From: Mycobacterium ahvazicum
GTDB lineage: Bacteria; Actinomycetota; Actinomycetes; Mycobacteriales; Mycobacteriaceae
Reading direction: 5' to 3'
Assembly (NCBI RefSeq): GCF_900176255.2
Contig: NZ_FXEG02000002.1
Location: 1,922,001-1,986,000, forward strand
DNA length: 64,000 nucleotides
The notes below the pieces were generated by a model, which did not search any database, was not told the origin of the DNA, and saw nothing but the letters and a program-made list of their open reading frames with translations. Below are positions 56,678 through 64,000 of this stretch, piece by piece (position 1 is the stretch's first letter; the number at the start of each line of letters is the position of its first letter). The translations under genes were made by a program, and so were the position numbers.

Positions 56678-57982
56678 ATGCCTGCGGCGAGATCCGGGTT
56701 GACGCCCGAGCAAATCAGCGCGATCGACGCCGCTCATCTCTGGCACCCCTACAGCACCATCGGCAGTGAAGCCATCCCTCCGGTAGTGGCCATCGGCGCC
56801 CGTGGCGCCTGGTTGACACTGGTCAGAGACGGTCAGCCGGTCGACGTGCTGGACGCGATGAGCTCCTGGTGGACCGCTATCCACGGCCACGGTCATCCGG
56901 TGCTGGACGCGGCGCTGACGGCCCAGCTGAGCTCGATGAACCATGTGATGTTCGGCGGGCTCACCCACGAACCGGCGGCCCGGCTCGGCCAGCTGCTGGT
57001 GGAGATCACCCCGGCCGGTCTGGAGACGGTGTTCTTCAGCGACTCCGGATCGGTGGCGGTCGAGGTAGCGGTCAAAATGGCGCTGCAGTACTGGCGCAGC
57101 CGCGGTCGATTCCGTAAGCACCGGCTGATGACCTGGCGCGGCGGCTACCACGGCGACACCTTCACCCCGATGAGCGTCTGCGACCCCGACGGCGGAATGC
57201 ATTCGCTGTGGACCGACATCCTGGCCGACCAGGTGTTCGCCCCGCAGGTGCCCCGCGATTACGACACCGCCTACAGCGTGGCGTTCGAGGAGCAGCTGAC
57301 CCGCCACGCGACCGAGTTGGCGGCGGTGGTCGTCGAACCCGTGGTCCAGGGCGCCGGCGGCATGCGCTTCCACGACCCTCGCTACCTGCGCGACCTGCGC
57401 GAGATCTGCAGCCGCCACGACGTGCTGCTGATCTTCGACGAGATCGCCACCGGGTTCGGCCGGACCGGCGCGCTGTTCGCCGCCGACCACGCCGGCGTCA
57501 GCCCGGACATCATGTGTGTCGGCAAGGCGCTGACCGGCGGATACCTCAGCCTGGCCGCCACGTTGTGCACCCAAGACATCGCGCACACGATCAGCTCCGG
57601 CGAAGCCGGGGCGTTGATGCACGGCCCGACATTCATGGCCAACCCGCTGGCCTGCGCGGTCTCGGTGGCCAGCGTCGAGGTGCTGCTGGGCCAGGATTGG
57701 CGCTCGCGCGTCGCCGACATCGCGGCCGGGCTCGCGGCGGGACTCGAGCCGGCCCGGGACCTGCCCGGCGTGGCCGATGTGCGGGTGTGCGGTGCCATCG
57801 GCGTCATCGAATGCGCCGGGCCGGTCGACCTCGCGGTAGCCACCCCGGCAGCGCTGGACCACGGCATCTGGCTACGCCCGTTCCGCAACCTGATCTACGC
57901 GATGCCGCCTTACATCTGCGGGCCCGACGAGATCGCCCGGATCACCTCGGCGATGGTCGAGGTCGCAAGGCTCGTAGGCTGA
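56678..57982 (+). CDS. bioA: Adenosylmethionine-8-amino-7-oxononanoate aminotransferase
   Basis: 434 residues, class III PLP aminotransferase. LWHPYSTIG and [16 protein letters not shown] are BioA hallmarks; [17 protein letters not shown] carries the PLP-binding Asp and [16 protein letters not shown] the PLP Lys (~residue 283). It makes 7,8-diaminopelargonate using SAM as amino donor. ATG 56678 is chosen by alignment with mycobacterial BioA; upstream in-frame codons from 56624 are excluded. It is the first gene of bioA-bioF-bioD-2H. No biotin-repressor palindrome was visible in the short upstream gap. Confidence 0.96.
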   Translation: MPAARSGLTPEQISAIDAAHLWHPYSTIGSEAIPPVVAIGARGAWLTLVRDGQPVDVLDAMSSWWTAIHGHGHPVLDAALTAQLSSMNHVMFGGLTHEPAARLGQLLVEITPAGLETVFFSDSGSVAVEVAVKMALQYWRSRGRFRKHRLMTWRGGYHGDTFTPMSVCDPDGGMHSLWTDILADQVFAPQVPRDYDTAYSVAFEEQLTRHATELAAVVVEPVVQGAGGMRFHDPRYLRDLREICSRHDVLLIFDEIATGFGRTGALFAADHAGVSPDIMCVGKALTGGYLSLAATLCTQDIAHTISSGEAGALMHGPTFMANPLACAVSVASVEVLLGQDWRSRVADIAAGLAAGLEPARDLPGVADVRVCGAIGVIECAGPVDLAVATPAALDHGIWLRPFRNLIYAMPPYICGPDEIARITSAMVEVARLVG

Positions 57983-57989
57983 ACGCCAA

Positions 57990-59138
57990 ATGAAGGCACC
58001 GATCGAGGTTTCCCCGCTGGCCTGGCTGGACGCGGTGGAACAGCAGCGCCGCGAGGCCGGGCTGCGCCGCTCGCTGCGGCCGCGCCCCGCGGTCGCCACC
58101 GAGCTCGACCTGGCGTCCAACGACTACCTCGGCCTGTCGCAGCACCCCGACGTGATCGAGGGCGGCGTCGCGGCGTTGCGGGTCTGGGGTGCCGGCGCCA
58201 CCGGATCCCGCCTGGTCACCGGCGATACCGAACTGCACCAGCAATTCGAGGCCGAGCTCGCCGACTATGTCGGCGCCGCTGCCGGCCTGCTGTTCTCCTC
58301 CGGATACACCGCCAACCTCGGTACCGTCGTCGGGCTGTCCGGCCCGGGCTCGCTGCTGGTGTCGGAGGAGCGTTCGCACGCATCGTTGGTGGACGCCTGC
58401 CGGCTGTCGCGCGCGCGGGTCGTGGTGACCCCGCACCGTGACGTGGATGCCGTCGACGCGGCCCTGGCCGCCCGCGCCGAGGAACGCGCCGTCGTCATCA
58501 CCGAATCGGTCTTCAGCGCCGACGGCGTGCTGGCCCCGCTGCGCGAGCTGCACGAGGTCTGCCGGCGCCACGGCGCGCTGCTGATCGTCGACGAGGCACA
58601 CGGCCTCGGCGTGCGCGGCGGCGGCCGCGGGTTGCTGCACGAGCTGGGACTCGCCGGTGCGCCCGACGTGGTGATGACGACGACGCTGTCCAAGGCGCTC
58701 GGCAGCCAGGGCGGCATGGTGCTGGGACCCGCCGAGGTGCGCGCTCACCTGATCGATGCGGCCCGGCCGTTCATCTTCGACACCGGCCTGGCTCCGGCTG
58801 CCGTCGGTGCCGCGATGGCCGCATTGCACCTGCTGCGTTCCGAGCCCTGGCGGCCCGAGGCGGTGTTGCGCCACGCCCGCGAGTTGGCCGATATCTGCGG
58901 CGTGTCCGAGAACCCGGAATCGGCGGTGGTGTCGGTGATCCTGGGCGACCCGGAGGTGGCGGTGGCCGCCGCGACCGCCTGCCTGGACGCCGGGGTGCGG
59001 GTGGGCTGCTTTCGGCCGCCCACCGTGGCCGCCGGGACGTCGCGGCTGCGGCTGACCGCGCGCGCGTCGCTCGACGCCGCCGAACTGCAGGTCGCCCGGC
59101 GGGTGCTGACCGATGTCCTTGCCGTGGCGCGCCGTTGA
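57990..59138 (+). CDS. bioF: 8-amino-7-oxononanoate synthase
   Basis: 382 residues, alpha-oxoamine synthase. [25 protein letters not shown]-like [28 protein letters not shown] and the PLP Lys in [12 protein letters not shown] (~residue 234) are all present. It condenses pimeloyl-thioester with alanine. It starts 7 bp after bioA and overlaps bioD by 4 bp. Confidence 0.95.
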   Translation: MKAPIEVSPLAWLDAVEQQRREAGLRRSLRPRPAVATELDLASNDYLGLSQHPDVIEGGVAALRVWGAGATGSRLVTGDTELHQQFEAELADYVGAAAGLLFSSGYTANLGTVVGLSGPGSLLVSEERSHASLVDACRLSRARVVVTPHRDVDAVDAALAARAEERAVVITESVFSADGVLAPLRELHEVCRRHGALLIVDEAHGLGVRGGGRGLLHELGLAGAPDVVMTTTLSKALGSQGGMVLGPAEVRAHLIDAARPFIFDTGLAPAAVGAAMAALHLLRSEPWRPEAVLRHARELADICGVSENPESAVVSVILGDPEVAVAAATACLDAGVRVGCFRPPTVAAGTSRLRLTARASLDAAELQVARRVLTDVLAVARR

Positions 59139-59827
59139 CCGTCCTCGCCGTGACGGGTACCGGAACGGGGGTTGGCAAGACGATCGCCGTCGCGGCGCTG
59201 GCCTGTCACGCGCGGTTGGCCGGGATCGACGTCGCGGTGTGTAAACCCGCGCAGACCGGCACCGATTCGGGCGACGACGACCTCGCCGAAGTGACGCGGT
59301 TGTCCGGCGTGACCGAAACGGCCGGCCTGGCAAGGTATCCGCAGCCCCTGGCGCCCGTGGCCGCCGCCGAGCAGGCCGGGATGCCGCTGCCCACCGGCGA
59401 TCAGATGCTGCGGCTCATCCGCGACCTGGACCGCCCTGGCCGGCTCACGCTGGTCGAGGGTGCCGGCGGGCTGCTGGTCGAACTCGCCCGACGGGAGGAT
59501 AACGCCGGCGTCACCCTGCGCGACCTCGCCGTCGAGTTGGGTGCCGCGGTGCTGGTCACCGTCACAGCGGAACTGGGCACGCTGAACCACACCGCGCTTA
59601 CTCTGGAATCGCTTGCTGGACAAGGGCTTTCATGTGCTGGATTGGTGATCGGCAGCTGGCCGTCGCGAGCGACAGTGCTGGAGACGTCCAACCGATGCGC
59701 CCTGGAGCGGATGGCGCCGGTGCGGGCCGCGCTGCCCGCCGGGGCCGGCGCGCTGAGCGCCGACGACTTCGCCACGATGAGCGCCGCGGCATTCGACCGT
59801 GACTGGGTGAGCGCTGTGGTTGGTTGA
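59135..59827 (+). CDS. bioD: Dethiobiotin synthetase
   Basis: 230 residues. The P-loop GTGTGVGKT starts at residue 7; [14 protein letters not shown] and [12 protein letters not shown] are the substrate and Mg2+ loops. It closes the ureido ring of dethiobiotin with CO2 and ATP. The start is TTG at 59135, overlapping the bioF stop (TTGA), so translation is coupled. bioB is not in the window. Confidence 0.94.
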   Translation: MTVLAVTGTGTGVGKTIAVAALACHARLAGIDVAVCKPAQTGTDSGDDDLAEVTRLSGVTETAGLARYPQPLAPVAAAEQAGMPLPTGDQMLRLIRDLDRPGRLTLVEGAGGLLVELARREDNAGVTLRDLAVELGAAVLVTVTAELGTLNHTALTLESLAGQGLSCAGLVIGSWPSRATVLETSNRCALERMAPVRAALPAGAGALSADDFATMSAAAFDRDWVSAVVG

Positions 59828-59837
59828 GGGCCGGCTG

Positions 59838-60344
59838 ATGGTCCATTCGATCGAGTTGCTGTTCGACCGTGATACCGAGGCCGCGCTCCGGCGGATCTGG
59901 GACGACCTGGCCGCCGCCGACCTGCCTTGCCGAATACCGCCCGGACGTCCGCACGTGACGGTAGCCGTCGCCGAGCGCATCGACCCGGCCGTCGACGAGG
60001 CGCTGCGGCCGGTGCTGCGGCGGCTGCCGTTGCGCTGCGCGATCGGAGCGCCGGTCTTGTTCGGCCGGTCCAATGTCGTGTTCGCCCGGCTGATCCTGCC
60101 CAGCGCCGAGTTGTTGGATCTGCACGCCGAAGTCCACCGCCTCGCCGCCGCGCATCTGCTGCCCGCGCCGCTGCCGAACAGTGTGCCCGGTCAGTGGACG
60201 GCCCACGTCACGCTGGCCCGGCGGATCGACGCCGACCATCTGGGGCCGGCGCTGACCATTGCGGCCAACCCGGCACAGCTCGACGGACACTTCGCCGGGT
60301 TACGGCGCTGGGACGGCGACGAACGCGTCGAGCACCCGCTCTAG
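59838..60344 (+). CDS. 2H phosphoesterase / 2'-5' RNA ligase-like protein, Rv1571-like
   Basis: 168 residues from ATG 59838, which follows GAGGG at 8 bp; GTG 59820 is an alternative. Two HxT motifs, PHVTVAVAE (~residue 38) and AHVTLARRI (~residue 124), define the 2H superfamily of 2',3'-cyclic phosphodiesterases and RNA ligases. It is 10 bp after bioD and likely cotranscribed. The link to biotin synthesis is unknown but is kept in M. tuberculosis. Confidence 0.85.
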   Translation: MVHSIELLFDRDTEAALRRIWDDLAAADLPCRIPPGRPHVTVAVAERIDPAVDEALRPVLRRLPLRCAIGAPVLFGRSNVVFARLILPSAELLDLHAEVHRLAAAHLLPAPLPNSVPGQWTAHVTLARRIDADHLGPALTIAANPAQLDGHFAGLRRWDGDERVEHPL

Positions 60345-61693
60345 CCGCCGAAGAGCAAGTACAGGCCGGTGAACGTGTAGCCGACCATGACCAGCATCAT
60401 GGTGAGCTGCCCGGTGAGCTGATGGCCGGCCGGCAACAGCCGCAGCGCCCGGTCATGCGCCGCGATCACCGCGACGATGTGCCCGGTCACCACGCAGGCC
60501 ACCTTGATTCCGGCCAGCACCGGCGGGTGCTGGGACAACACATAGGCCACCTGTAAGTGGGCCAGTCCCAACAGGTTCCAGCCGTGCCCGAACGGATCGG
60601 CCAGCGCGATCACGGCCAGCTGTCCGCGTTCCACCAGATAGGAGAGGTAGTGGGCGAAGATGTAGCCCACCACGATCGGGATCAGCGAGTGTGCCAGCTG
60701 ACCGGGCAGGGCGCGTCGCTGCTCGCGGTTCACCCCGCCGGTTGCCCGGGCCGCCAGCGAAAAGGTCAGCGCGACAACCGAAATAAAGACCAGCAGCCCG
60801 ACGGTCCGCAGCGCGGATGACATCAGCGTCGGCGGCACGTCGTGCGCCAGCCGGGAAAGCCGATCGGCGAAGTCCCGCCAGGTCGGCGACGACGAGTAGC
60901 TGTCGAACGCCGTCGACCCGAGCAGCGCCGACAGCATCGCGACCACACCGGGCCGCACCGGCAGCGACGCCAGGTGGTCGAACGGATTGCCGATCACGAT
61001 CTGCCCGTTGGCTTTTGAGCGCCAGAGCGGAGACAGCCGCGACACCGCCATGCTGTACACACCGAACGGGTCGACCCTGGCCAGCCAGCGTTGCCCGCAC
61101 AGCCACGACCCGACCAGCAACACAGACCCGTAAATCAGCAGCCAACTCCGCACCCAGGGCAGCGACGCCGAGTCCGGGCTGGCCAACTCCAGCCACACGA
61201 AGGCGAACAGTCCGACCGCGGCCGGACGGTAACCCCAGCTCTCCGGGTAGCACAGTCGCGGTCGGCTCAGCCGCTCGGGCATGGCGCGGCGCAGCAACAG
61301 GTACCCCGTGCGCCCGGGGGAGACGCCCCGCCACACCGGGCCGAACGCCAGCGACAGCGCGACCAGCCCGACCCACAGCAGCACGTAGAACGCCCCGAGC
61401 AGGCCGTTGGCGCGCGTCTGCGGACCCAAGAACCCGGCCAGCACCACCCATATCGCGAAGGCCAGCGCCACGGCCGCAACCGTCCAGCGCGTCGCCCGGG
61501 CGTCGACCAGCGTCGTCACCCACGCGGGCAGCGGATGGCCGGGCGCTTCCGGGTCGAATCGAGGTCGCCGCCACGCGAACGCGACCAGCGCGAACGTGAA
61601 CGTCAGCGCCCACGCGGCGCCGACCATCGCGTACGCGTAGGGGACCGGAAGATCGCTCGATCCGCCCAGGCCGTGGGCCAGCACCCGCGTCAC
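60341..61693 (-). CDS. Polytopic membrane protein of unknown function, last gene of cupredoxin operon
   Basis: 450 residues with about ten hydrophobic spans, including WTVAAVALAFAIWVVLAGFLG, LLGAFYVLLWVGLVALSLAFG, VGLLVFISVVALTFSLAA and the late VIAAHDRALRLL...MMLVMVGYTFTGLYLLFGG. Conserved-looking polar residues sit in membrane loops (HSLIPIVVGYIFAHYLSYLVERGQ, HLQVAYVLSQHPP), with several His that could bind a metal or haem. I do not recognise the family. Its start overlaps the lipoprotein stop by 4 bp (ATGA). Its own stop overlaps that of the convergent 2H gene. Confidence 0.7.
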   Translation of the reverse strand: MTRVLAHGLGGSSDLPVPYAYAMVGAAWALTFTFALVAFAWRRPRFDPEAPGHPLPAWVTTLVDARATRWTVAAVALAFAIWVVLAGFLGPQTRANGLLGAFYVLLWVGLVALSLAFGPVWRGVSPGRTGYLLLRRAMPERLSRPRLCYPESWGYRPAAVGLFAFVWLELASPDSASLPWVRSWLLIYGSVLLVGSWLCGQRWLARVDPFGVYSMAVSRLSPLWRSKANGQIVIGNPFDHLASLPVRPGVVAMLSALLGSTAFDSYSSSPTWRDFADRLSRLAHDVPPTLMSSALRTVGLLVFISVVALTFSLAARATGGVNREQRRALPGQLAHSLIPIVVGYIFAHYLSYLVERGQLAVIALADPFGHGWNLLGLAHLQVAYVLSQHPPVLAGIKVACVVTGHIVAVIAAHDRALRLLPAGHQLTGQLTMMLVMVGYTFTGLYLLFGG

Positions 61694-62052
61694 GGCTGGA
61701 CTTGAATCGTCGCTATCGTCCGGTCCAGGTGGTGGAGTTCCACGTCGACATTGCCGGGGACGTCGACGCTGAACTGAAACGTCTGGTTGGGTTCGGCGGC
61801 GACCGCAAACTTGTGATCGGGCACCGAGTGCACGTGCAGTTCATCGGGCGCATCGCTGGTGACGTGCAGGACGATCTGCTGCTTGACCTTCGCCTGCAGT
61901 ACCGCGTTGGTCGGGGTGACCTGCTGCTGGGCGATCTTCACGTCGATGTCCACGGCGCCGGGCGCAGGCTGGCCCTTGGGGCCGCCGCAGGCGATCAGGC
62001 CGCACATCAACACCGTCACCCACGCCGCATTGAGCGTGCCGCGCCACGTCAT
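61690..62052 (-). CDS. Cupredoxin-like lipoprotein
   Basis: 120 residues from ATG 62052. The signal segment LNAAWVTVLMCGLIACGG ends in a lipobox LIAC (Cys ~21). The mature part is a small beta-sandwich of the EfeO/cupredoxin-like type: VTSDAPDELHVHSVPDHKFAV, PNQTFQFSVDVPGNVDVELHHLD and a final VQP strand. His residues in DELHVH and VELHHL are plausible metal ligands; no Cys or Met of a type 1 copper site is evident. Exported and membrane-anchored. It starts 4 bp after the upstream membrane gene and overlaps the next, so the three are made together. Confidence 0.75.
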   Translation of the reverse strand: MTWRGTLNAAWVTVLMCGLIACGGPKGQPAPGAVDIDVKIAQQQVTPTNAVLQAKVKQQIVLHVTSDAPDELHVHSVPDHKFAVAAEPNQTFQFSVDVPGNVDVELHHLDRTIATIQVQP

Positions 62053-62056
62053 CGGC

Positions 62057-63895
62057 TCATGCCGCCCGCGGTAGTGGTTGTTTTTCCTCGACCGGTTCCG
62101 GTTCGGACAGCGCGTCGTTGATGCGGCCCGCACCCCACGTCAGAGCGGCGATCACCATCAGCGTCAGGACCAGCACGACCAGCGAACCGGCGTTGTACAG
62201 CCAGCTGGGAGCGTTCTGGTCGCGTTCGCGCTGCAGGATGGTGATCTCGTGCACGAACGGCCGGTCGATCGAGGACAGCGCGGGAACCTCGGCCGCGGGA
62301 ATGGCGTCGTCGGCCGGCTCGTAGATCGGCACGCCCGCCATCGTGTAACCGTCCTGAATCCGCAGCAGCGTCTTCCACGATCCCCAGACCGGGACGGGCT
62401 GCGTGGACCGGTAGTGGCCCGGTCCGACCTTCTCGAGCCGGTCGATCACCAGGCCGCGCTGGTTCTCCATGCGGCCCTGCCAGGACAGAATTGTCAGCCA
62501 ATCCGGTTGCGGGCCAACGGCATCGGGCGGTGTGAGTTGCACATCCGCGGACACCATGCGCTGGCCTGTGGGGCTGGGCAGCTCGGTCAGGGTGATGGTG
62601 GCCTTGCCGTGCTCGGGCACCACGATGTGCAGGCCGTTGGCCACCGCGCCACCGATCACCAGGACGGTGGCCACCACCGTCGAGATGCCGATCCAGCGGT
62701 GCGGCAGCCGCTGGCCGGTCAGCACCATGCCGAACAGCGCCCCGCACATTCCGGAGAACACCCCCACCGGGACCGCCATCGCCAGGGCCTCGCCCCACAT
62801 GCTGACCGGCCACGGGTAGTGGTAGACCGCCGCGATCCACAGCGATTCCAGCCACAGCCCGAACGTCGCCACGCCCAACCCGGACACGGCGCCAAAAGCG
62901 ATGGGGCGCTTGAACACCGGCGTCAGCGCCACCAGTTCGACCACCAGCGCGGGGCCCAGGTAGAGGGGGAACCAGTTGATCGGTGCGCCCAGGATCGGGC
63001 CCACCAGCAACGCGACCCCACCGCGCAGCGCGATGGCGAACAGCGCCGCGATGATCGCGGCGCCGCGGCCCATCGTGACGCGGGCGGCGACGGCGGCCAG
63101 TGCGGACGCGAAGGCGATCATCATCGGCTGCAACACCAGCCGGAACTGCTCGACACCGAAGTCGTATTCGATCTGGTAGACCGACAGCCCGATGAACATG
63201 CCGCCGAAGGACAGGTAGCGCAGGAAGGTGATGAAAGCGCCCTTGGCCGCCTCCATGGCCTGTTGGGCCTCGCCTTCACGTTCCAGCATCAGCACCGCGA
63301 ACAGCGAAAAGCACGCGCCGCCGATCATCATCAAATGTGTTGGGCCCCAAAGGGTGACGTCTTGACCGAAGATGCGGTGCCAGATGTCGTCGAGCGGGAA
63401 GCCGATCATCGCGTAGAGCCCGCAGCCGGCCATCAGGACGCCGCCGACCGGTGCGTACCAGTTACGGGTGATACGCACCGCCGCCGGGCCGGGCTGCTCG
63501 TACGGGATGACGATCGCGATCATGCCGGCCAGGAACACCCCGAACAGGCCGATGATGATGAAGTAGTGCGCCGGGTTGGCCAACGGCCCGGGATCGCGGC
63601 CGTTACCGATGTGCCAGCTGACGTCCCAGATGAAGCCGAACAGCGCGCAGATGATCGACGTCGTGAAGACCAGGACCGGCAGCGCCACCCAGTTCGGGCG
63701 ATGGAATTTCTCGCCGAGTTTGTCGGCGACGCGGGTCAACCACGTGATGCGACGAGAGCGGTGCGCGTAGCCCACCCACAACATGACCAGCGTGATGACC
63801 ACCGCGGCCACCGTCAGGCCGATCACCTGGTTGAGTCCGGCTCCGCGAGCCGACGGCTCGGCGAGAAGCGGCAGCTCAGTTGACACCATCGTCAT
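62057..63895 (-). CDS. Large polytopic membrane protein with C-terminal extracytoplasmic domain
   Basis: 612 residues from ATG 63895. AGGAGG lies only 2 bp before that ATG but 8 bp before the next one (63889), which is likely the true start (610 residues). Residues ~20-410 form about eleven membrane spans with conserved-looking His/Trp/Asp: GFIWDVSWHIGNGRDPG, NPAHYFIIIG, DDIWHRIFGQDVTLWGPTHLMMIGG. Residues ~415-565 are a soluble beta-rich domain (ATITLTELPSPTGQRMVSADVQL, GPGHYRSTQPVPVWGSWKTLLRI) like FixH/YtkA-type domains of copper-handling proteins. A final span follows. The family is not recognised. Confidence 0.7.
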   Translation of the reverse strand: MTMVSTELPLLAEPSARGAGLNQVIGLTVAAVVITLVMLWVGYAHRSRRITWLTRVADKLGEKFHRPNWVALPVLVFTTSIICALFGFIWDVSWHIGNGRDPGPLANPAHYFIIIGLFGVFLAGMIAIVIPYEQPGPAAVRITRNWYAPVGGVLMAGCGLYAMIGFPLDDIWHRIFGQDVTLWGPTHLMMIGGACFSLFAVLMLEREGEAQQAMEAAKGAFITFLRYLSFGGMFIGLSVYQIEYDFGVEQFRLVLQPMMIAFASALAAVAARVTMGRGAAIIAALFAIALRGGVALLVGPILGAPINWFPLYLGPALVVELVALTPVFKRPIAFGAVSGLGVATFGLWLESLWIAAVYHYPWPVSMWGEALAMAVPVGVFSGMCGALFGMVLTGQRLPHRWIGISTVVATVLVIGGAVANGLHIVVPEHGKATITLTELPSPTGQRMVSADVQLTPPDAVGPQPDWLTILSWQGRMENQRGLVIDRLEKVGPGHYRSTQPVPVWGSWKTLLRIQDGYTMAGVPIYEPADDAIPAAEVPALSSIDRPFVHEITILQRERDQNAPSWLYNAGSLVVLVLTLMVIAALTWGAGRINDALSEPEPVEEKQPLPRAA

Positions 63896-64000
63896 GTCCT
63901 CCTACTGCGCGGACCGTCGACGTTTGCTCCGACAGTCATTTATTACCGTCAGGTCAGGTGCACGATCCTGTGTGTAATGCCCCGATTGCGTGCCGGTCAA
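63896..64000 (-). promoter_or_regulatory. Upstream region of the membrane/cupredoxin operon, cut by window edge
   Basis: 105 bp with the AGGAGG ribosome binding site (63896-63901) and an AT-richer patch near 63940-63950 (TCATTTATTA) that may be part of a promoter. Direct repeat-like GTCAGGTCAGG at about 63949-63959. No gene is seen to the right edge. Confidence 0.35.

Noticed and set aside
62078..63883. 601-codon open frame antisense to the large membrane protein
   Set aside because: It is a shadow of the 612-residue gene. The product is Gln/His/Arg-rich with no motif, whereas the opposite strand has clear membrane spans and a ribosome binding site.
1..64000. tRNA, rRNA, CRISPR array or prophage
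   Set aside because: None was recognised. The only mobile element seen is the IS110-type insertion sequence at about 32.1-33.4 kb.

Overview
The window is high-GC, densely coded actinobacterial DNA. From about 12.4 kb to 60.3 kb its backbone follows the Mycobacterium tuberculosis order Rv1531-Rv1533-Rv1535-ileS-dinX-ansA-lspA-Rv1540-lprI-glbN-Rv1543-Rv1544-Rv1546-dnaE1-plsB1-Rv1558-ilvA-treZ/Y/X-Rv1565c-ripD-Rv1567c-bioA/F/D-Rv1571, as recognised by eye from the protein sequences. The left end carries the tail of one non-ribosomal peptide synthetase (NRPS) and a complete second one. The second ends in a reductase domain, and together they have the architecture of the glycopeptidolipid (GPL) synthetases Mps1/Mps2. 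This points to a GPL-producing non-tuberculous mycobacterium, most likely of the M. avium complex or a close relative. Species cannot be fixed from the sequence alone.

Layout. 1-12.1 kb: mps1 (3' part), mps2 and a convergent family 2 glycosyltransferase. 12.3-15.2 kb: CMD-family and nitronate monooxygenase-like genes, an M-box (Mg2+) riboswitch followed by a proline-containing leader ORF and the small Rv1535-like gene, then the ileS T-box. 15.2-23.4 kb: ileS and an accessory block of five genes (AbiEi/DUF559 nuclease-like, glycosyltransferase-LytM fusion, unrecognised protein, NAD epimerase, methyltransferase) inserted before dinX. Three copies of a long palindromic hairpin flank ileS and the nuclease gene. 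23.4-32.0 kb: dinX, ansA, lspA, an RluA-type pseudouridine synthase, a glbN-lprI unit extended by two tandem methyltransferases, and two SDR genes. 32.0-33.4 kb: an IS110-family element with a long structured left leader that may encode a bridge RNA, inserted just upstream of the ribosome binding site of the Rv1546-like gene. 33.4-46.4 kb: dnaE1, a PPOX/MerR divergent pair, a methyltransferase, plsB1, a Ddn-like gene, ilvA, a PNPOx-like/MocR divergent pair and a serine hydrolase. 46.4-60.3 kb: treX-treY-treZ, an acyltransferase, ripD, Rv1567c and the biotin operon bioA-bioF-bioD with a 2H phosphoesterase. 60.3-63.9 kb: a tightly coupled operon of a large polytopic membrane protein, a cupredoxin-like lipoprotein and a second polytopic protein.

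Together the genes cover envelope lipid and peptide synthesis (GPL, PlsB1, RipD, acyltransferase), trehalose release from glycogen-like glucans, biotin synthesis, replication and translesion synthesis, and RNA-level regulation (two riboswitch-type leaders side by side). The parts least explained by known biology are the membrane/cupredoxin operon at the right end, the hairpin-bounded nuclease gene, the cytosolic glycosyltransferase-LytM fusion and the IS110 leader RNA.
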